Source of the DNA: Azospirillum oryzae
Lineage (GTDB): Bacteria; Pseudomonadota; Alphaproteobacteria; Azospirillales; Azospirillaceae
DNA: 64,000 nt
Assembly: GCF_008364795.1 (NCBI RefSeq)
Contig: NZ_VTTM01000001.1
Location: 1-64,000 of the forward strand
Direction of reading: 5' to 3'
In this document: piece by piece, positions 1-10,278 of the stretch
Position numbering within the stretch: the first letter of the stretch is position 1
Layout: each line of letters begins with the position of its first letter
The notes under the pieces: generated by a model
The model's database searches: none
What the model was told of the DNA's origin: nothing
Seen by the model: only the letters and a program-made list of their open reading frames with translations
Program-made: the position numbers and the translations under genes

Positions 1-283
1 TGCCGATCCCCTTCAGGAAACCCAACACCCCAAGGCCGCAACGGCTACCAACTGCCGCCGCCTGCGCATCCCTTCTCACAACACGGTATGTACTTGTCAA
101 AGAACCCGCAACGCTGAGACGCGTCGCACCGGCCGCTCTTCCGCACCCCCTTCTTCAGGAGGATCGGGTCAGAGTGACCGGAGAATTTCGGTCGAAGTCG
201 GAAGATCAAAACCGCTAAGTCGCTGTTTTCTCTTCCGTTTCTGCCGCCGTCGCCGCGCTTCGTTCAGCGCCCCGCCGTCGGTG
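1..283 (-). ncRNA. probable rRNA operon leader with boxA (16S gene beyond left edge)
   Basis: No convincing coding frame runs through 1-283. Read on the minus strand it contains GTTCTTTGACA (95-105), which resembles the boxA antitermination element (consensus TGCTCTTTAACA) found in rRNA leaders and spacers. It then continues into a GC-rich stretch running off the window. Together with the promoter at 290-319 this suggests the transcribed leader of an rRNA operon whose 16S gene begins just outside. No rRNA sequence itself is in the window, so this is inference. Confidence 0.5.
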
Positions 284-289
284 GAGCGG

Positions 290-319
290 TTTATAGGCGC
301 CCGCCCCCAAACCACGCAA
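290..319 (-). promoter_or_regulatory. probable rRNA operon promoter (leftward)
   Basis: On the minus strand there is a -35 element TTGCGT (314-319), an 18-bp GC-rich spacer and a -10 element TATAAA (290-295), followed by CCGCTCCACCGACGG. I recall this arrangement from rRNA promoters of Rhodospirillales. It points out of the window and is followed by a leader with a boxA-like element. No protein start follows it, which supports an RNA operon as the target. Confidence 0.55.
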
Positions 320-376
320 GCGCTTTTTTCATCGCCTCCTGCATTTTTATGTTCGCTGAACCGACTGATGTTTTCG

Positions 377-805
377 TCAGAGCAGGCCGAGCGCCCGCAG
401 TTCCGCCGCCATGTCGGCCGGCAACTCGTCCCCTGCCCCGCCGGCCGCGGAAAGATCCTGGGGAGCAGCTTCGGCCGTCAGGTAGCGCCAGCCCTGGAAG
501 GGGCGATGCGGGGTCGGCACCGTCGGCACCCGGTCGGCGGCGAGCTGCAGGGTGCAGTAGCTCTCCCCCTCCTCGTCGGTGGCGGTATCGATGGCAAGGA
601 TGGGCTGGCGCACTAGGACGCTGCCCTTGATGACCCAATAGATCGAGCCGCCGGCCAGCAACTCGTCGCCACGCTTGGGCAGGCGACGGGTATAGACGGG
701 GATGCGAGTCCGGCCGTCAGCCGATACGGCGCGGCGGTCCTGCAACTCCGCCAGATGGTCGAGGTCGCGGACACCGACGGCGAGCTTGATGAGATGGAGA
801 GGCAT
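377..805 (-). CDS. DUF1489 family protein
   Basis: A 142-aa protein beginning MPLHLIKLAVGVRDLDHLAE matches my memory of the DUF1489 family, which is nearly universal in alphaproteobacteria and has no known function. The family hallmarks are a basic YTRRLPKR segment near residue 40 followed by GGSIYWVIKG, and a late segment ending in PFQGWRYL. There is no signal peptide or membrane segment, so it is probably cytoplasmic. Length is typical. The Shine-Dalgarno is weak. It stands alone between the putative rRNA promoter and a K+ channel gene. Confidence 0.85.
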   Translation of the reverse strand: MPLHLIKLAVGVRDLDHLAELQDRRAVSADGRTRIPVYTRRLPKRGDELLAGGSIYWVIKGSVLVRQPILAIDTATDEEGESYCTLQLAADRVPTVPTPHRPFQGWRYLTAEAAPQDLSAAGGAGDELPADMAAELRALGLL

Positions 806-849
806 GGGGACGCTGAAGTCTCTGACGTGAAGGACGGAACCGCGCCCAA

Positions 850-880
850 CATAGCGCGCCCCCTGACATAGTGCGCTATG
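850..880. repeat. short inverted repeat
   Basis: CATAGCGC (850-857) and GCGCTATG (873-880) form 8-bp arms around a 15-nt loop between the DUF1489 and K+ channel genes. No T-run follows on either strand, so it is a weak terminator candidate for the channel gene at best. Confidence 0.4.
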
Positions 881-921
881 CAGGATTGTCCTTCTGCCAA
901 GACCGCCGGGCGGATCTGTCC

Positions 922-1962
922 TCAGAGCGGATCGTTGCGGTCAGACCGGTTGGTTGGCCGGGCATGGCCGATGATGGCGCTGAAGCCGAACAGCAGCAGC
1001 AGCACGCCCATGACGATCTCGATGCCGCAGACCAGACGGACAGGTCCGGACACCGGGTGGATGTCGCCATAGCCGACGGTGGCGAAGGTCACGATGGAGA
1101 AATAGATCCCCTCGGCGAAGGTCAGGTCGCGCCTGACGCCTTCGATGACGAAGTTCGGCTCCGCCATGAAGCGGTCCATGATGGTGTAGATGGCGCCGAA
1201 CAGGATGATGCAGAGCGAATAGAAGGTCAGGAAGGCGAAGGCCGGCAGGACCAGACGCGCCGATTGCTGGAAGAATCCTTCGAACAGCAGGCCGGCGTCG
1301 AGCAGGAAGATGGCGATGTCGCGCGACACCAGGGCGACGATGGCGGCGATGGCCGACATGGCCAGCAGGAAGATCGCGCCGATCGTCTGGGTGTCCATGT
1401 CCTGTTCGGGCACCAGGAAGGTCAGGGCGCCGATGCCCCAGACCGGCGCCATCCACAGGAAGACGCGGTCGAAATGACCCCCTTCCCGCAATCGCCGCGA
1501 CATCACGATCCGCCGGATATCCTCCGCCCGCCACCAGGCCCCGCCCAGGAAGGCGACCAGCGGCAGGACGAAGGCGACGCTCTGGATCAGCGGACTGATG
1601 TTGTGGAAGTTGCTTTCCAGGAAGAAAACAAAGATGCAGGCATAGACGCCGATGAAGTTGGTCAGCGCCAGCGTGAAGAACTGGCTGCCCGGAAACAGAT
1701 AGTGGAAGGCCCCGATCACGAGGCCGACCGACCCCAGCAGAACGAAGGTCAGATTGCCGGACACCGACCGGATCGACAGCGCGATCAGGCCGAGCAGCAG
1801 TGCCGTCAGCAAGGCCCCGCCCAGCCAGGACTTGGATGCCCCCTTGGCTCCATGGGGGCTGCCGTGAGATCCCCCATGGCCGCCGCCGAGTGGATTGCCG
1901 GGAGGAACCGCCGGGGGCGGGCTGGTCGTCCGAGGGCGGCGGTCGGGAACGATCTGGTCCAT
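922..1962 (-). CDS. potassium channel family protein
   Basis: The protein has a Gly/His/Pro-rich cytoplasmic N-terminus, several hydrophobic segments, and a C-terminal two-helix pore module with the selectivity filter TVGYGD inside YFSIVTFATVGYGDIHPVSG, then a last hydrophobic helix. This is the Ion_trans_2 / KcsA-like pore. There is no recognisable RCK/TrkA-N or cyclic-nucleotide domain after the pore, so gating is unclear. The inferred location is the inner membrane, with a role in K+ flux. I chose ATG 1962. An in-frame GTG at 1992 would add ten residues but has no better ribosome site. The gene is monocistronic. Confidence 0.85.
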   Translation of the reverse strand: MDQIVPDRRPRTTSPPPAVPPGNPLGGGHGGSHGSPHGAKGASKSWLGGALLTALLLGLIALSIRSVSGNLTFVLLGSVGLVIGAFHYLFPGSQFFTLALTNFIGVYACIFVFFLESNFHNISPLIQSVAFVLPLVAFLGGAWWRAEDIRRIVMSRRLREGGHFDRVFLWMAPVWGIGALTFLVPEQDMDTQTIGAIFLLAMSAIAAIVALVSRDIAIFLLDAGLLFEGFFQQSARLVLPAFAFLTFYSLCIILFGAIYTIMDRFMAEPNFVIEGVRRDLTFAEGIYFSIVTFATVGYGDIHPVSGPVRLVCGIEIVMGVLLLLFGFSAIIGHARPTNRSDRNDPL

Positions 1963-2097
1963 GGGGCGGCAAACCGAAACGGAAACAGACACCAGACCCG
2001 GTGCCCGGACGAAGGTCCTATTTCGCAGTTATAGCCGTTTGCCCGCCCCGGGAGTCAGCATTTTCCGCAGCCTTGTCCGAGGTTTCCGCCCCCTGCC

Positions 2098-2712
2098 CTA
2101 CCAGCCGCCGGTGGCGAGCCAGCGGTCGACCATATCGAGGCGGTCCCAGCCCCAGAACGGTTCGCCATCGACGAAGACGAAGGGCGAACCGAAGACGCCA
2201 CGGTCCACCGCATCGTCGGTTTCGGTGCGCAGCCGGTCCTTGACCGCCGGGTCCTGGATGGCGGCGGCCACCGCGGCGCGGTCGATCCCGACGCTGCCCA
2301 GGGTCTTCGCCGCGATCTCCGCCACCGTGTCGGCCGGGCCGATGTCCCGCCCCTCGCCGAAATGGGCATGGAAAAGCGCATGGGCCAGCAGCTTCGCCTG
2401 TTCCGGATGGTCGTCGGTCAGCCAATAGAAGGCGCGCGAGGCGGCGACGCCGTTGGCCGGGGCCGAATCGGGGAAGGTGAAGGGGGCGCCGGTCAGCCGG
2501 GCGATGCGGCCGACGTCATGGGTCAGATATTCGCCGCGCAAGGGCTGCTGCAGGTTGGGCTTCATGCCCGTCACCTTGAAGATCGCCCCGAGAAGGATCG
2601 GGCGCCAGGTGACGGTGCGGCCATGCTTCGCCGCCAGTTCGTCGATGCGCAGGCTGGCGAAATAGCCGTAGGGCGAGGCGAAGTCGAAATAGAAATCGAT
2701 CGGGTCCGGCAC
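2098..2712 (-). CDS. 2-hydroxychromene-2-carboxylate isomerase-like DsbA-family protein
   Basis: A 204-aa protein starting at a GTG (2712) preceded by GGAGAGG. The N-terminal DFYFDFASPYGYFA segment is the signature of the kappa-GST / HCCA isomerase branch of the DsbA thioredoxin fold, with Ser rather than Cys at the active site. The C-terminal GVFGSPFVFVDGEPFWGWDR segment holds the conserved cis-Pro region. Family members use glutathione to isomerise hydroxychromene carboxylates in naphthalene breakdown, but most chromosomal copies have unknown substrates. No aromatic-degradation neighbours are present, so the substrate is open. Its 3' end faces the K+ channel gene start. Confidence 0.85.
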   Translation of the reverse strand: MPDPIDFYFDFASPYGYFASLRIDELAAKHGRTVTWRPILLGAIFKVTGMKPNLQQPLRGEYLTHDVGRIARLTGAPFTFPDSAPANGVAASRAFYWLTDDHPEQAKLLAHALFHAHFGEGRDIGPADTVAEIAAKTLGSVGIDRAAVAAAIQDPAVKDRLRTETDDAVDRGVFGSPFVFVDGEPFWGWDRLDMVDRWLATGGW

Positions 2713-2830
2713 GCGCGTTTCCTCTCCGACAGGTTTTCCGGAAAGGCTAACGCGGGCGCGGGACAGCGTCCAGCAGTGCATCCGGGGGGCGTCCGGGGAA
2801 GGCGCGATCCCCGAACGGCCCGGCACCCCG

Positions 2831-3544
2831 TCAGACCGTGCGCACCTTGGCGTCGAAGACGTAGCCGGCGCCGCGTTCGGTCTTGATGATGCGGGGCTCC
2901 TTCGGGTTCGCCTCGATCTTGCGGCGCAGGCGCAGGATCAGCACGTCGATGGACCGGTCGAACACCTCCGCCCCGTCGACGCGGGTGAGGTCGAGCAGCT
3001 GGTCGCGGGTCAGCACCCGCTGCGGCCGCTTGACGAAGGCCGCCAGCAGGCCGAACTCCGCCTTGGTCAGTTCCACTTCGCGCCCCTCCTGCCCGCGCAG
3101 GCGCTGGGCGGTGAGGTCGAGTTCCCAATTGGCGAACTGCACCACGGCACGCAGTTCGTCCGCGCTGCGCGCCGGGCGGGCGTCGTTGGAGACGCGACGC
3201 AGGACCGCCTTGATGCGGGCCAGCAGTTCGCGCGGGTTGAAGGGTTTGGTCAGGTAATCGTCGGCACCCAGTTCCAGCCCGACGATACGGTCGACGTCCT
3301 GGTCCTTGGAGGACAGGATGATGACGGGGATCTGCGATTCGGTGCGGATCTGACGGACGAGGCCCAGCCCGTCGCCGTCGGGCAGGCGCAGATCGCAGAC
3401 CACGAGATCGACAGGGTCGCCATCCAGAGCCTGCCGGGCCGATGCGGTGTCCTGCGCCGTCGTGACCCGGTAGCCCTCTCCCGCCAGATATGAGGCCAAA
3501 AGCTCCCGAATCGGCTCGTCGTCGTCGACAGCGAGAATGTGCAT
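2831..3544 (-). CDS. OmpR/PhoB-family response regulator, orphan
   Basis: A 237-aa two-domain regulator. The receiver domain (about residues 1-120) has the acidic pair DDDE near residue 7, the phosphoacceptor Asp in VVCDLRLPDGDG and the conserved Lys in YLTKPF. The C-terminal winged helix (about 140-235) ends in the typical ERGAGYVF. Start ATG 3544 has a strong GGGGAGGT ribosome site; an upstream extension is unlikely. No histidine kinase gene lies beside it, so the partner kinase is unknown. It probably binds DNA as a phosphorylation-dependent dimer. Confidence 0.92.
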   Translation of the reverse strand: MHILAVDDDEPIRELLASYLAGEGYRVTTAQDTASARQALDGDPVDLVVCDLRLPDGDGLGLVRQIRTESQIPVIILSSKDQDVDRIVGLELGADDYLTKPFNPRELLARIKAVLRRVSNDARPARSADELRAVVQFANWELDLTAQRLRGQEGREVELTKAEFGLLAAFVKRPQRVLTRDQLLDLTRVDGAEVFDRSIDVLILRLRRKIEANPKEPRIIKTERGAGYVFDAKVRTV

Positions 3545-3811
3545 GCCTGTTACCTCCCCAAATCTTCTTATCTCACGCGTGAGCGGCACGCAATGCGTTA
3601 CAACCCCGTAACAGCCGCGGCCGATTCGCCGACCACATGAGTTGGTTGAAACCGCGTCCTGCACCGGCGACATAAAAATACCGTTGCGCGGACATTAACC
3701 AGAAACAAGCTGCGGTTTAAATCCAGACCATTGAATAGGGGATGGTGGCGAACAGGGGACGGCGACCCGCCTCTGGGCGCCGGACCAATGCCGTGATGGG
3801 GAAGCACCGCC

Positions 3812-3997
3812 ATGTCGAACATCGATCATTGCCTGGAGCGCCTGGCCCTGCTCGACCGCGCCGACCGTCTGCTGAACGAGGTGCGGGTCTACGGACAGCA
3901 TGGCTCGATCCGCGAAACGCTGGCGCAGCACCGGCTGCTGCTGGGCGAGGCGAGGCGCCACCTCGACTCGGCGCGCTCGGTCGGGCGGCTGGGTTGA
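3812..3997 (+). CDS. small hypothetical protein (61 aa)
   Basis: This short frame starts MSNIDHCLERLALLDRADRL after a GGGGAAG ribosome site eight bases upstream. The product is charged, probably all-helical, and lacks a signal peptide or membrane segment. Codon use is GC3-rich like the surroundings. It diverges from the response regulator gene. I do not recognise the family. The good ribosome site favours a real gene, but the length leaves doubt. Confidence 0.5.
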   Translation: MSNIDHCLERLALLDRADRLLNEVRVYGQHGSIRETLAQHRLLLGEARRHLDSARSVGRLG

Positions 3998-4368
3998 GGA
4001 CCGTCGGCAAGACCATCATCATGTCCGGCTGCAACGCCCAGGCGACACCGATGCCGCCCCACCGCACCGCGCCCCATGGCCAGTCCCATGGCCAACCCCA
4101 TTCCAGGGCGGCGAGGCGGCTGCCCGCCGACGGCCACCGCCGTCCGGCGACGGAGCGTTGCGCCCATCATTCCGGTTGCATGCCCGGTGCCGCACAGGTC
4201 GCGTTCCATAATGGTGCGCCGCTGTGGCGCACGATGATGGAACGCTGGCTGGCCGCAGCCCCCTGACCTGTCCGGACTTTCGGACAGCCTCCTGTTGCGC
4301 TCTCCCTATTCCCGCCCGATTTCGCGCCTATGTCGGCAGTCGGGAGTCACAACACGGAGAGACCCATC
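3998..4368. other. intergenic stretch with a long imperfect hairpin
   Basis: A plus-strand frame from ATG 4021 to 4266 (81 aa, His/Pro-rich) is open but has no clear ribosome site or recognisable motif, so I do not call it. Near its end GCGTTCCAT (4201-4209) and ATGGAACGC (4237-4245) pair, with inner TGCGCC/GGCGCA pairing, giving a strong stem-loop without a T-run. Otherwise I see nothing. Confidence 0.4.
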
Positions 4369-6540
4369 ATGACCCGCGCCATCCTTCTCGCCTCCACTGC
4401 CCTGCTGATGGCGGCCCCGGCGGCGTTTGCCGCGACAGGCGGACCGGCCGGCGGGCAGCTGGCGCTGACGCGGGTTCTGCTGTCCACCGGCGGCGTCGGC
4501 TATTTCGAATATGAGGCGACGGTGAGCGGCGACGCCGACCTGTCGCTGGAGGTGCGGCGCGATCAGGTCGACGACGTGCTGAAGAGCATCGTCGTCTATG
4601 ACGACAAGGGCGGCGTCGGCACCATCGCCCTGCCGGGAGCCGAACCGCTGGACACCGCCTTCCGAGAGCTGCCCTTCTCGGCCGACGACCTCACCTCCCC
4701 GGCCGCATTGCTGAACGCGATGCGCGGGGCGGAGGTGACGACCGGCGGCTCCCGCCAGTTGACCGGCCGACTGATGTCGGTGACGGAAGAGACCGCGCGG
4801 CTGCCGGGGAACGACGGCGCCACCACCACGCGCCACCGCGTGACGCTGATGACGGCCGAGGGCCTGCGCCAGCTGGTGCTGGAGGAGGCCGACGCGCTGC
4901 GCTTCACCGATCCGGCGGTGCAGGCGCAGATCGACCGCGCTCTGTCGGCGGTGGCGGAGAACGCCAGGCGCGAGCGGCGGCGGCTGACCGTCCACAGCCG
5001 GGCGCCGCAGGATGGACAGGCGGCCGGCGAGCGGCGGGTCCGGGTCGGCTTTGTCGCGGAGATGCCGCTGTGGAAGGCGACATACCGGCTCAGCCTCGGC
5101 ACCGGGGCCGGTCAATACGGACAGGGCCAAAACGGACAGGGGCAAAACGGGCAGGCGGATAAGGGCAAGGGCGCGCTGCAGGGCTGGGCGGTGCTGGAGA
5201 ATCTGAGCGGCGAGGATTGGCGCGGCGTCGACCTGACGGTGGTGTCGGGCAACCCGGTGACCCTGCGCCAGGCGCTCTACACGCCCTATTTCGTCGAGCG
5301 GCCGGAGGTGCCGGTGGAGGTGCTCGGCCGCGTGCTGCCCAGCGCCGACGAGGGCGCGGTGACGCTGAACGACGCCCGTTCGGCGATGCGTGCGCAATCC
5401 GAGGCCTCACGTGCCGGGGCGCCGCCCGTCACCGCCATGGCCGCCCCCCCGCCGATGCCCGGCGCGCCGGCTCCGGCGCCGATGGGTGACGCGCTGGCGA
5501 AGACCACCCCCTACGGCAGCGCCGCGGGAACGCCGGCGATGGCCGAGGTGCGCGGTGCCGAGGCCGGTGCGGCTGAGGGCGCCCAGGTGCTGTTCCATTA
5601 CCCGCAGCCGGTCAGCGTGCCGAATGGCGGGACGCTGATGATGCCGATCGCCGCAAGCACCCTGCCGGTGGAGCGGGTGGCGCTCTACCAGCCCGCCGCC
5701 GACGCCCGCCATCCGCTGGCGTCCCTGCGGCTGCGCAATGACGGCGACACCGCCCTGCCGCCGGGATTGCTGACCTTCTATGACCGGGGCACGGCGAACA
5801 GCGCTTACGTCGGCGACGCCCGGATGGCGACCCTGCCGGCGGGCGAGAGCCGGCTGCTGTCCTTCGCCGTCGATCAGGCGGTCACCGTCGACCGCGAGGA
5901 GAAGCCGAGCCGCCGGCTGTCCCGCGCCACCATCGCCGACGGCGTGCTGACCCTGTCGGTGATCGACCGGCAGAGCACGACCTATACGGTGGCCGGTGCC
6001 CCGGATGCCGACCGCGATGTCGTGATCGAGCATCCGCGCCGTCCCGGCTGGGAATTGGCCGAACCGGCGAACGGCAAGCCGGAAGCGACCGCCACCGCCT
6101 ATCGTCTGCCGCTGGCGGTGCCGGCCGGCAAGACGGTGACGCTGACCGCCACGCTGGAACGGCCGCGGCAGGAGCGGATCGTCCTGACCGACCTGACCGC
6201 CGACCAGATCGCCGCCCGCGCCACCGCCCCCGAATTGCCGGCGGAGGTTCGTCAGGCGCTGACCACGCTGGCCGGCCTGCGCGCCGCCGTCGCCGAGAAG
6301 GAGCGTCGCATCGCCGAACTGGAGCGCGAGCGGGCGGAGCGCATCGCCGACCAGGACCGCCTGCGCGAGAACCTGAAGGCCCTGCCGGCCGGCAGCGACC
6401 TGCACAAGCGGACGCTGGCCAAGATGGCGGAGGCGGAAAACCGCCTGGATGCCCTGGCGCGCGACCTGACCACCGCCCGCAACGAGGCGGAAGCGGCGCG
6501 GCAGACCCTGCGCGAGCGGGTGAAGGCTTTGGCGATCTGA
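4369..6540 (+). CDS. secreted DUF4139 domain-containing protein
   Basis: A 723-aa protein. Residues 1-22 (MTRAILLASTALLMAAPAAF, then Ala) are a Sec signal peptide, so the product is exported. The N-terminal part (about 25-260) is beta-rich with RDQVDDVLKSIVVYD. The middle holds a low-complexity stretch with repeated GQGQNGQ (about 244-265) and a Pro/Ala-rich linker (about 355-385). The C-terminal half matches the DUF4139 style (FHYPQPVSVPNGGT, conserved Arg/Glu pattern) and ends in a long coiled coil (about 640-720). DUF4139 proteins occur across bacteria and eukaryotes and are largely uncharacterised. The start is set by GGAGAG seven bases upstream. It is monocistronic and ends at a strong terminator. 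Confidence 0.85.
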   Translation: MTRAILLASTALLMAAPAAFAATGGPAGGQLALTRVLLSTGGVGYFEYEATVSGDADLSLEVRRDQVDDVLKSIVVYDDKGGVGTIALPGAEPLDTAFRELPFSADDLTSPAALLNAMRGAEVTTGGSRQLTGRLMSVTEETARLPGNDGATTTRHRVTLMTAEGLRQLVLEEADALRFTDPAVQAQIDRALSAVAENARRERRRLTVHSRAPQDGQAAGERRVRVGFVAEMPLWKATYRLSLGTGAGQYGQGQNGQGQNGQADKGKGALQGWAVLENLSGEDWRGVDLTVVSGNPVTLRQALYTPYFVERPEVPVEVLGRVLPSADEGAVTLNDARSAMRAQSEASRAGAPPVTAMAAPPPMPGAPAPAPMGDALAKTTPYGSAAGTPAMAEVRGAEAGAAEGAQVLFHYPQPVSVPNGGTLMMPIAASTLPVERVALYQPAADARHPLASLRLRNDGDTALPPGLLTFYDRGTANSAYVGDARMATLPAGESRLLSFAVDQAVTVDREEKPSRRLSRATIADGVLTLSVIDRQSTTYTVAGAPDADRDVVIEHPRRPGWELAEPANGKPEATATAYRLPLAVPAGKTVTLTATLERPRQERIVLTDLTADQIAARATAPELPAEVRQALTTLAGLRAAVAEKERRIAELERERAERIADQDRLRENLKALPAGSDLHKRTLAKMAEAENRLDALARDLTTARNEAEAARQTLRERVKALAI

Positions 6541-6557
6541 GGGTAGCAGAGAGTTAG

Positions 6558-6594
6558 GTGTAGCGGCGGGCAGGGCCCCCGCCCGCCGCTACAC
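6558..6594. terminator. bidirectional terminator
   Basis: A perfect 14-bp stem, GTGTAGCGGCGGGC (6558-6571) with its complement at 6581-6594, has a 9-nt loop. It is followed by CTTCTTCT on the plus strand and lies between convergent genes, so it probably ends both. Confidence 0.75.
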
Positions 6595-6599
6595 TTCTT

Positions 6600-7064
6600 C
6601 TACAGCGTCGTCGCGCTGCAATAGGCCCAATCCTCCCCCTGCAAGCCGAAGAAGGCCGCGACCGGCTTGCCGCTGGAGCGGTCGACGACGACGCGGAAAC
6701 GACTGCCGGTGCAGGTGCCCTGCGGCTGCTTGGCGAAGGGCAGCTTGACGTGCTTGGACTTCAGGCAGGCGTCCGACATCTTCGGCGGGTTGGCCGGGCC
6801 GTCCACCTTCTTGCCGTTCAGCACCATATAGTAGTTGGTGGCCTGCCCGCCCTTGACGTCGGCCTTCACCTCGATCTTGCCGAAGCGCGACTTGTAGAGG
6901 CCGGCATCCTGTTCGCCGTCGGGCGCGCCGCCGGGCAGCGCGCGGAAGGAGATGGCGGCGCAGGACGGCGGGTCCTTGGCCTCCGCCGGGGCGGCGGCCA
7001 GCGTGGCAAAGCCGCCGGCCAGCAGAAGGGCGGCAGGCACGGACATCAGACGTACAGACAGCAT
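6600..7064 (-). CDS. secreted hypothetical protein
   Basis: A 154-aa product with a clear Sec signal peptide (first ~26 residues, cleaved after AEA). It is probably periplasmic. The mature part has conserved-looking Cys residues (PPSC, DACLKSK, GTCTGS, YCSATTL) that could form two disulfides. The sequence reads like a small ligand-binding or inhibitor-like beta protein, but I do not recognise the family. Start ATG 7064 was chosen because the signal peptide begins there. The gene sits just downstream of the PaaI-like gene (30 bp), so the two may be cotranscribed. Confidence 0.7.
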   Translation of the reverse strand: MLSVRLMSVPAALLLAGGFATLAAAPAEAKDPPSCAAISFRALPGGAPDGEQDAGLYKSRFGKIEVKADVKGGQATNYYMVLNGKKVDGPANPPKMSDACLKSKHVKLPFAKQPQGTCTGSRFRVVVDRSSGKPVAAFFGLQGEDWAYCSATTL

Positions 7065-7093
7065 GGAAGAGCCCTTTCGAACCGGTTGAACCG

Positions 7094-7537
7094 TCACTTC
7101 GGCAACAGGCAGATGGCGGTCTGCTGCATCAGGGCGCAATCCTTCTCAGCGCCGCCATCCAACATCGACACCTCGACCTGGGTGATCGTCAGGGTGCGGC
7201 CCGGCTTCACCACGCGGGCGCGGGCGATCATCACGTCGCCCTTGGCGGGCGCCATCAGGTTGATCTTGAACTCCACCGCCAGCACTTCGGCACCCGCCGG
7301 CATCAGGCTGTAGGCGGCATAACCGCCGGCATTGTCGGCCAGCGTGCTGACCATGCCGGCATGGAAGAAGCCATGCTGCTGCGTCAGCTCGGCGCGGAAC
7401 GGCAGCCGCATCTCGCAGAATCCCGGCTCCACCGCCGTCAGTTCGATGCCGAGCGTCCGGCAGATCGGCTGCTGTTCGAAGGAGGCGAGACAGCGCGCCT
7501 TCCAGTCGGGGTCGCGGGGAACGAAGGTGTCGGCCAA
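7094..7537 (-). CDS. PaaI-family hotdog thioesterase
   Basis: A 147-aa single hotdog-fold protein. The central GFFHAGMVSTLADNAGGYAAYSLM motif is the HGG-type active-site region of PaaI-like acyl-CoA thioesterases (His and the following helix). KINLMAPAKGD and ITQVEVSM form the usual later strands. Such enzymes hydrolyse aromatic or short acyl-CoA thioesters; the actual substrate is unknown. The start is a TTG with GGAG eight bases upstream; in-frame GTG 7621 is less well placed. The gene lies between the thi operon and a secreted protein, with no phenylacetate genes nearby. Confidence 0.82.
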   Translation of the reverse strand: MADTFVPRDPDWKARCLASFEQQPICRTLGIELTAVEPGFCEMRLPFRAELTQQHGFFHAGMVSTLADNAGGYAAYSLMPAGAEVLAVEFKINLMAPAKGDVMIARARVVKPGRTLTITQVEVSMLDGGAEKDCALMQQTAICLLPK

Positions 7538-7630
7538 GGCGAAGCACTCCGGGAAGGGAACGTTGCGGGACAGCCTGCGACAGCCGCCCCGCCGGATCAA
7601 GCCCGTATCCCTATAGGTCACCCGCCGATC

Positions 7631-9938
<2,308 letters not shown>

Positions 9939-9946
9939 GCGGCGGC

Positions 9947-10022
9947 TCCCTTCGCTGGAATTACCCAGACAGGTTCGATGGGTGTGTTCTCAGCCGCGCG
10001 ACCACCGCACGGCACCCCAGGC
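9947..10022 (-). promoter_or_regulatory. TPP riboswitch (THI element)
   Basis: Read on the minus strand, the region contains the canonical thi-box blocks in order: GGGGTGCCG, GGCTGAGA, ACACCC, GAACCTG, CTGGGTAATTCCAGCG and AAGGGA. It ends only a few bases before thiO. When bound to thiamine pyrophosphate it should reduce expression of thiO-thiS-thiG. The short distance to the start codon suggests control of translation initiation by hiding the ribosome site. Confidence 0.95.
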
Positions 10023-10278
10023 CTATGGCTCGCCTTATGCCAATGTTTCGCTGGCCCCACAAGCGGAATCGACACTCATCCATCCCGCCGCTCCACCCAG
10101 CCGACTGCCGCCGATGCGGCGACATGCCACAGCTCTATAAGGAGTTTCCCGGACAAGAAACGCTACCAATCGGCAGCTAAACCATCCGTAAAATAAGCCA
10201 TACCGGGGCACTCGCCGCAACAAACGGGCGCGGCCGGTGTGCGGAACGAACAACAAAGACGACCGAGGATTCGCCAGC

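Noticed and set aside
871..2034. 387-codon plus-strand open frame opposite the K+ channel gene
   Set aside because: It is the antisense shadow of the channel gene. The product is Asp/Gln/His-rich low complexity with no ribosome site, while the minus strand has a clear TVGYGD pore.
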